64,000 nucleotides of DNA from Antarctobacter albus. GTDB taxonomy: Bacteria; Pseudomonadota; Alphaproteobacteria; Rhodobacterales; Rhodobacteraceae. A program made the position numbers and the translations under genes. This document shows positions 62,593 to 64,000 of this stretch, in pieces. The notes under the pieces are model-generated. The model was not told the DNA's origin. It did not search any database and saw only the letters and a list, made by a program, of their open reading frames with translations. The DNA lies in contig NZ_FMZI01000010.1 in assembly GCF_900101505.1 (NCBI RefSeq), forward strand, positions 1-64,000. Reading direction: 5' to 3'. Each line of letters opens with the position of its first letter. Positions within the stretch are counted from its first letter, which is position 1.

Positions 62593-62680
62593 TGGCGGTA
62601 GGCATTGGTCTCGAACCAAATTCTTGGGAAAGAACGCAACGATTAGCAGTCGTGCCCCGCACCTTGCGGGTTTACCTACC
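62593..62680 (-). tRNA. tRNA-Ser-like gene (anticodon GCU) with aberrant D arm
   Basis: On the minus strand: acceptor GGTAGGT / GCCTACC (one G-T pair), discriminator G, CCA encoded; anticodon loop CTGCTAA (GCU, Ser); a long variable arm (TTCTT / AAGAA) as in tRNA-Ser; T loop TTCGAGA with a T-T mismatch at the base of its stem. The D region is odd: CCCGC-AAGGT-GCGGG, with A at position 8 where U is nearly universal. It may be a divergent or non-canonical serine tRNA, or one in decay. It is the promoter-proximal gene of the pair. Confidence 0.65.
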
Positions 62681-62732
62681 GGAGGGAGGTCAGCAACAAC
62701 TGCGATATGTCATTTGCGTGGTCATGCCAAGA

Positions 62733-62761
62733 CAAATAGGCGGGCGTGTCTCATTGGTCAA
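62733..62761 (-). promoter_or_regulatory. Promoter of the tRNA pair
   Basis: On the minus strand TTGACC (62761-62756) and TATTTG (62738-62733) are separated by 17 bases, about 50 bases upstream of the first tRNA. Good match to a sigma-70-type promoter. Confidence 0.6.
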
Positions 62762-62780
62762 GCTATTTGTTCGAATGTGC

Positions 62781-62798
62781 GGTCCGGAATTCCGGACC
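62781..62798. repeat. Perfect 18-bp palindrome upstream of the tRNA promoter
   Basis: GGTCCGGAATTCCGGACC reads identically on both strands. It lies 20 bases upstream of the tRNA -35 hexamer and 115 bases before the oxygenase gene. It could be a regulator site or a cruciform-forming element; no T run makes a terminator unlikely. Confidence 0.7.
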
Positions 62799-62913
62799 CC
62801 AAAACGCGCTGCAAAAGAAATGTGACGTTTTCGGCCTTTCATGTCGCAAACAGACCGGTATCCGTCGCGGGCCGGTGGCATGCGGCTCGGATCCTTTCCA
62901 TCGGGGCATCTGC

Positions 62914-63465
62914 ATGCTGTCACCCTATTCTCTCGACCGGATGTTTTCCGACACCGAGTGCGACCAGATCATCCGCCTGACCCAGGCACAGGACTTCAGC
63001 GACGCCGGCCTGGTGCGCGGGCGCCAGAATGAGAACATCCGCGTCGCCCGCATCACCTGGCTGGACGAAGAGGGCGAGGGCGCCTGGGTCTTTCGCCGGG
63101 TGATGGAAGTCGTGCGCGACGTGAACCGCGCGCATTTCAACTTTGCCCTGACCGAGTTCGCCGAGCGGGCGCAGGTCGCGCTCTATGCCTCGGACGCGGG
63201 CGGGCATTTTGACTGGCATTCCGACATCGGTGCCGGCACCTTTGCCCAGAAGCGCAAGCTGACGCTTGTCGCACAGCTGAGCGAAGGCAACGCCTACGAG
63301 GGCGGGCGGCTGGAGCTCAACGGCAACGGGCAGGTGGAAACAGCGGATGCGACACGCGGCAGCGCCATCCTGTTCCCCAGCTTCACGTTGCACCGGGTGA
63401 CACCGGTATCGCGGGGCCAGCGCTATTCTCTGACCACCTGGGTCCACGGGCCGGAATTCACCTGA
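62914..63465 (+). CDS. 2-oxoglutarate/Fe(II)-dependent oxygenase (PKHD/prolyl-hydroxylase-like)
   Basis: A 183-residue jelly-roll oxygenase. The iron ligands are the HFDWHSD region (HxD) and the distal His in FTLHRVTPV; the 2-oxoglutarate-binding basic residue is in SRGQRYSLTTWVHG. RKLTLVAQLS and EGGRLELNG match PKHD-type hydroxylases. I start at ATG 62914 since upstream sequence lacks a ribosome site and coding bias. It lies 64 bases before a halogenase-family gene; such pairs are frequently seen near TonB-dependent receptors in related bacteria. Confidence 0.8.
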   Translation: MLSPYSLDRMFSDTECDQIIRLTQAQDFSDAGLVRGRQNENIRVARITWLDEEGEGAWVFRRVMEVVRDVNRAHFNFALTEFAERAQVALYASDAGGHFDWHSDIGAGTFAQKRKLTLVAQLSEGNAYEGGRLELNGNGQVETADATRGSAILFPSFTLHRVTPVSRGQRYSLTTWVHGPEFT

Positions 63466-63529
63466 CCCTTTGCCATTTCGCCGCCTGCCGTTAGGCTGAC
63501 CCGGCGTAAGTTGCGGGGAGGGCAGCGGC

Positions 63530-64000
63530 ATGGGCGATCCGGTCACATCCATCACCATCGTGGGGGGCGGCACGGCCGGTTGGCTGGCGGCCGTTTTTCT
63601 GCGGACGAAATGCGCCCCAAAGATCAAGATCACCCTGATCGAGTCGCCCAACGTGCCCACCGTGGGCGTCGGCGAGGCGACGGTGCCGCACATGCCCGTC
63701 ACACTGCGCGAGATGGGCATCGACGACCAGGAGTTCATGCGGCGCTGCAACGCCTCGTTCAAGATGGGGGTGATGTTCAACGACTGGAACGTCGACCGCA
63801 AAGGCAGGTTCATCCGCTACATGAATCCCTTTGCCAGCCCGCCCCGGATCGAGGGCGTCGAGGCCGGTCACTATTTTCAGGCCTACGGCGCGGGCAACCG
63901 GGATTACATCCGGTCCTTTTCGCCGCTCATGGATCTCTTTGAATCCTGGAAATGCCCCTTTTCCCTGAACAAGCAGGGTGAGGATCCCATGCCCCGGGCG
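63530..64000 (+). CDS. Flavin-dependent tryptophan-halogenase-family protein, partial (continues past window)
   Basis: The first 157 residues of a flavoprotein. TIVGGGTAGWLAAVFL is the FAD-binding GxGxxG motif of tryptophan halogenases, with VGVGEATVPHMPVTLREMGI next, another family hallmark. The WxWxIP motif and the catalytic Lys region would be partly downstream of the window edge. Members chlorinate or brominate aromatic substrates, though many outlying members have no known halogenating activity. Ribosome site GGGGAGGG precedes ATG 63530. Confidence 0.85.
   Translation, partial: MGDPVTSITIVGGGTAGWLAAVFLRTKCAPKIKITLIESPNVPTVGVGEATVPHMPVTLREMGIDDQEFMRRCNASFKMGVMFNDWNVDRKGRFIRYMNPFASPPRIEGVEAGHYFQAYGAGNRDYIRSFSPLMDLFESWKCPFSLNKQGEDPMPRA

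Noticed and set aside
1-64000. CRISPR arrays, rRNA genes, prophage or integron structures
   Set aside because: No regularly spaced repeats, rRNA sequence, phage structural genes or integrase were found.

Overview
The window looks like chromosomal DNA of a marine Rhodobacterales (Roseobacter-group) alphaproteobacterium. The reasons are the high GC content with strong G/C third-position preference, many TRAP/ABC uptake operons for sugars and sugar acids, non-phosphorylating (oxidative) sugar catabolism, a roseobacter-type P450/ferredoxin pair, and dense operons with ATGA-type overlaps. No CRISPR array, rRNA or prophage was seen. One decayed IS5/IS427-group element is present. Species assignment is inference.

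Layout. (1) 1-821: incomplete MalT/LuxR-like regulator running off the left edge. (2) 1153-1978: relic IS element inserted exactly at the 3' end of a lactonase gene. (3) 1977-13326: a divergent operon pair around a 27-bp palindromic operator (2896-2922). It encodes a carbohydrate ABC transporter, an enolase-superfamily dehydratase, a mutarotase, a Gfo/Idh/MocA oxidoreductase, a MaoC protein, a two-gene UxaA-type dehydratase, an SDR dehydrogenase and an FAH-family hydrolase. Together with the COG3618 lactonase these give a nearly complete oxidative deoxyhexose (L-fucose/L-rhamnose-like) route to pyruvate plus lactate. (4) 13552-17381: peroxiredoxin, then a CaiB/BaiF CoA-transferase with a leaderless solute-binding-fold protein, divergent from an IclR regulator. 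(5) 17461-21082: LysR regulator divergent from cytochrome P450, 2Fe-2S ferredoxin and an orphan TRAP binding protein.

(6) 21672-43536: the most unusual part, two convergent operons. The rightward one encodes a YkuD-type L,D-transpeptidase-like protein, a TolQ/MotA-type proton-channel subunit, two different single-helix ExbD/TolR/MotB-type subunits each with an Asp at the start of the helix, and an exported protein of about 4,500 residues. The leftward one encodes a 570-residue coiled-coil protein, a ClpB/ClpV-like Hsp100 ATPase with a degenerate first ATPase domain and an intact second one, and a bitopic membrane protein. I infer one envelope-spanning, proton-motive-force-powered machine that I do not recognise as a named system.

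(7) 43799-47478: rhomboid protease and a six-CXXCH multihaem cytochrome c. (8) 47584-62249: a hexuronate/aldarate catabolic divergon around a GntR/FadR-type regulator with a 15-bp palindromic operator. Leftward lie an Opp/Dpp-type ABC transporter, an alpha/beta hydrolase and two enolase-superfamily dehydratases. Rightward lie the regulator, an SMP-30 lactonase, a further enolase-superfamily enzyme, an alpha/beta hydrolase, uronate dehydrogenase and a KdgD-type dehydratase. The expected flow is uronate to aldarolactone to aldarate to ketodeoxyaldarate to alpha-ketoglutarate semialdehyde. (9) 62513-62680: tRNA-Cys(GCA) and an aberrant tRNA-Ser(GCU)-like gene. (10) 62914-64000: a 2OG-Fe(II) oxygenase and the start of a flavin-dependent tryptophan-halogenase-family gene that runs off the right edge.
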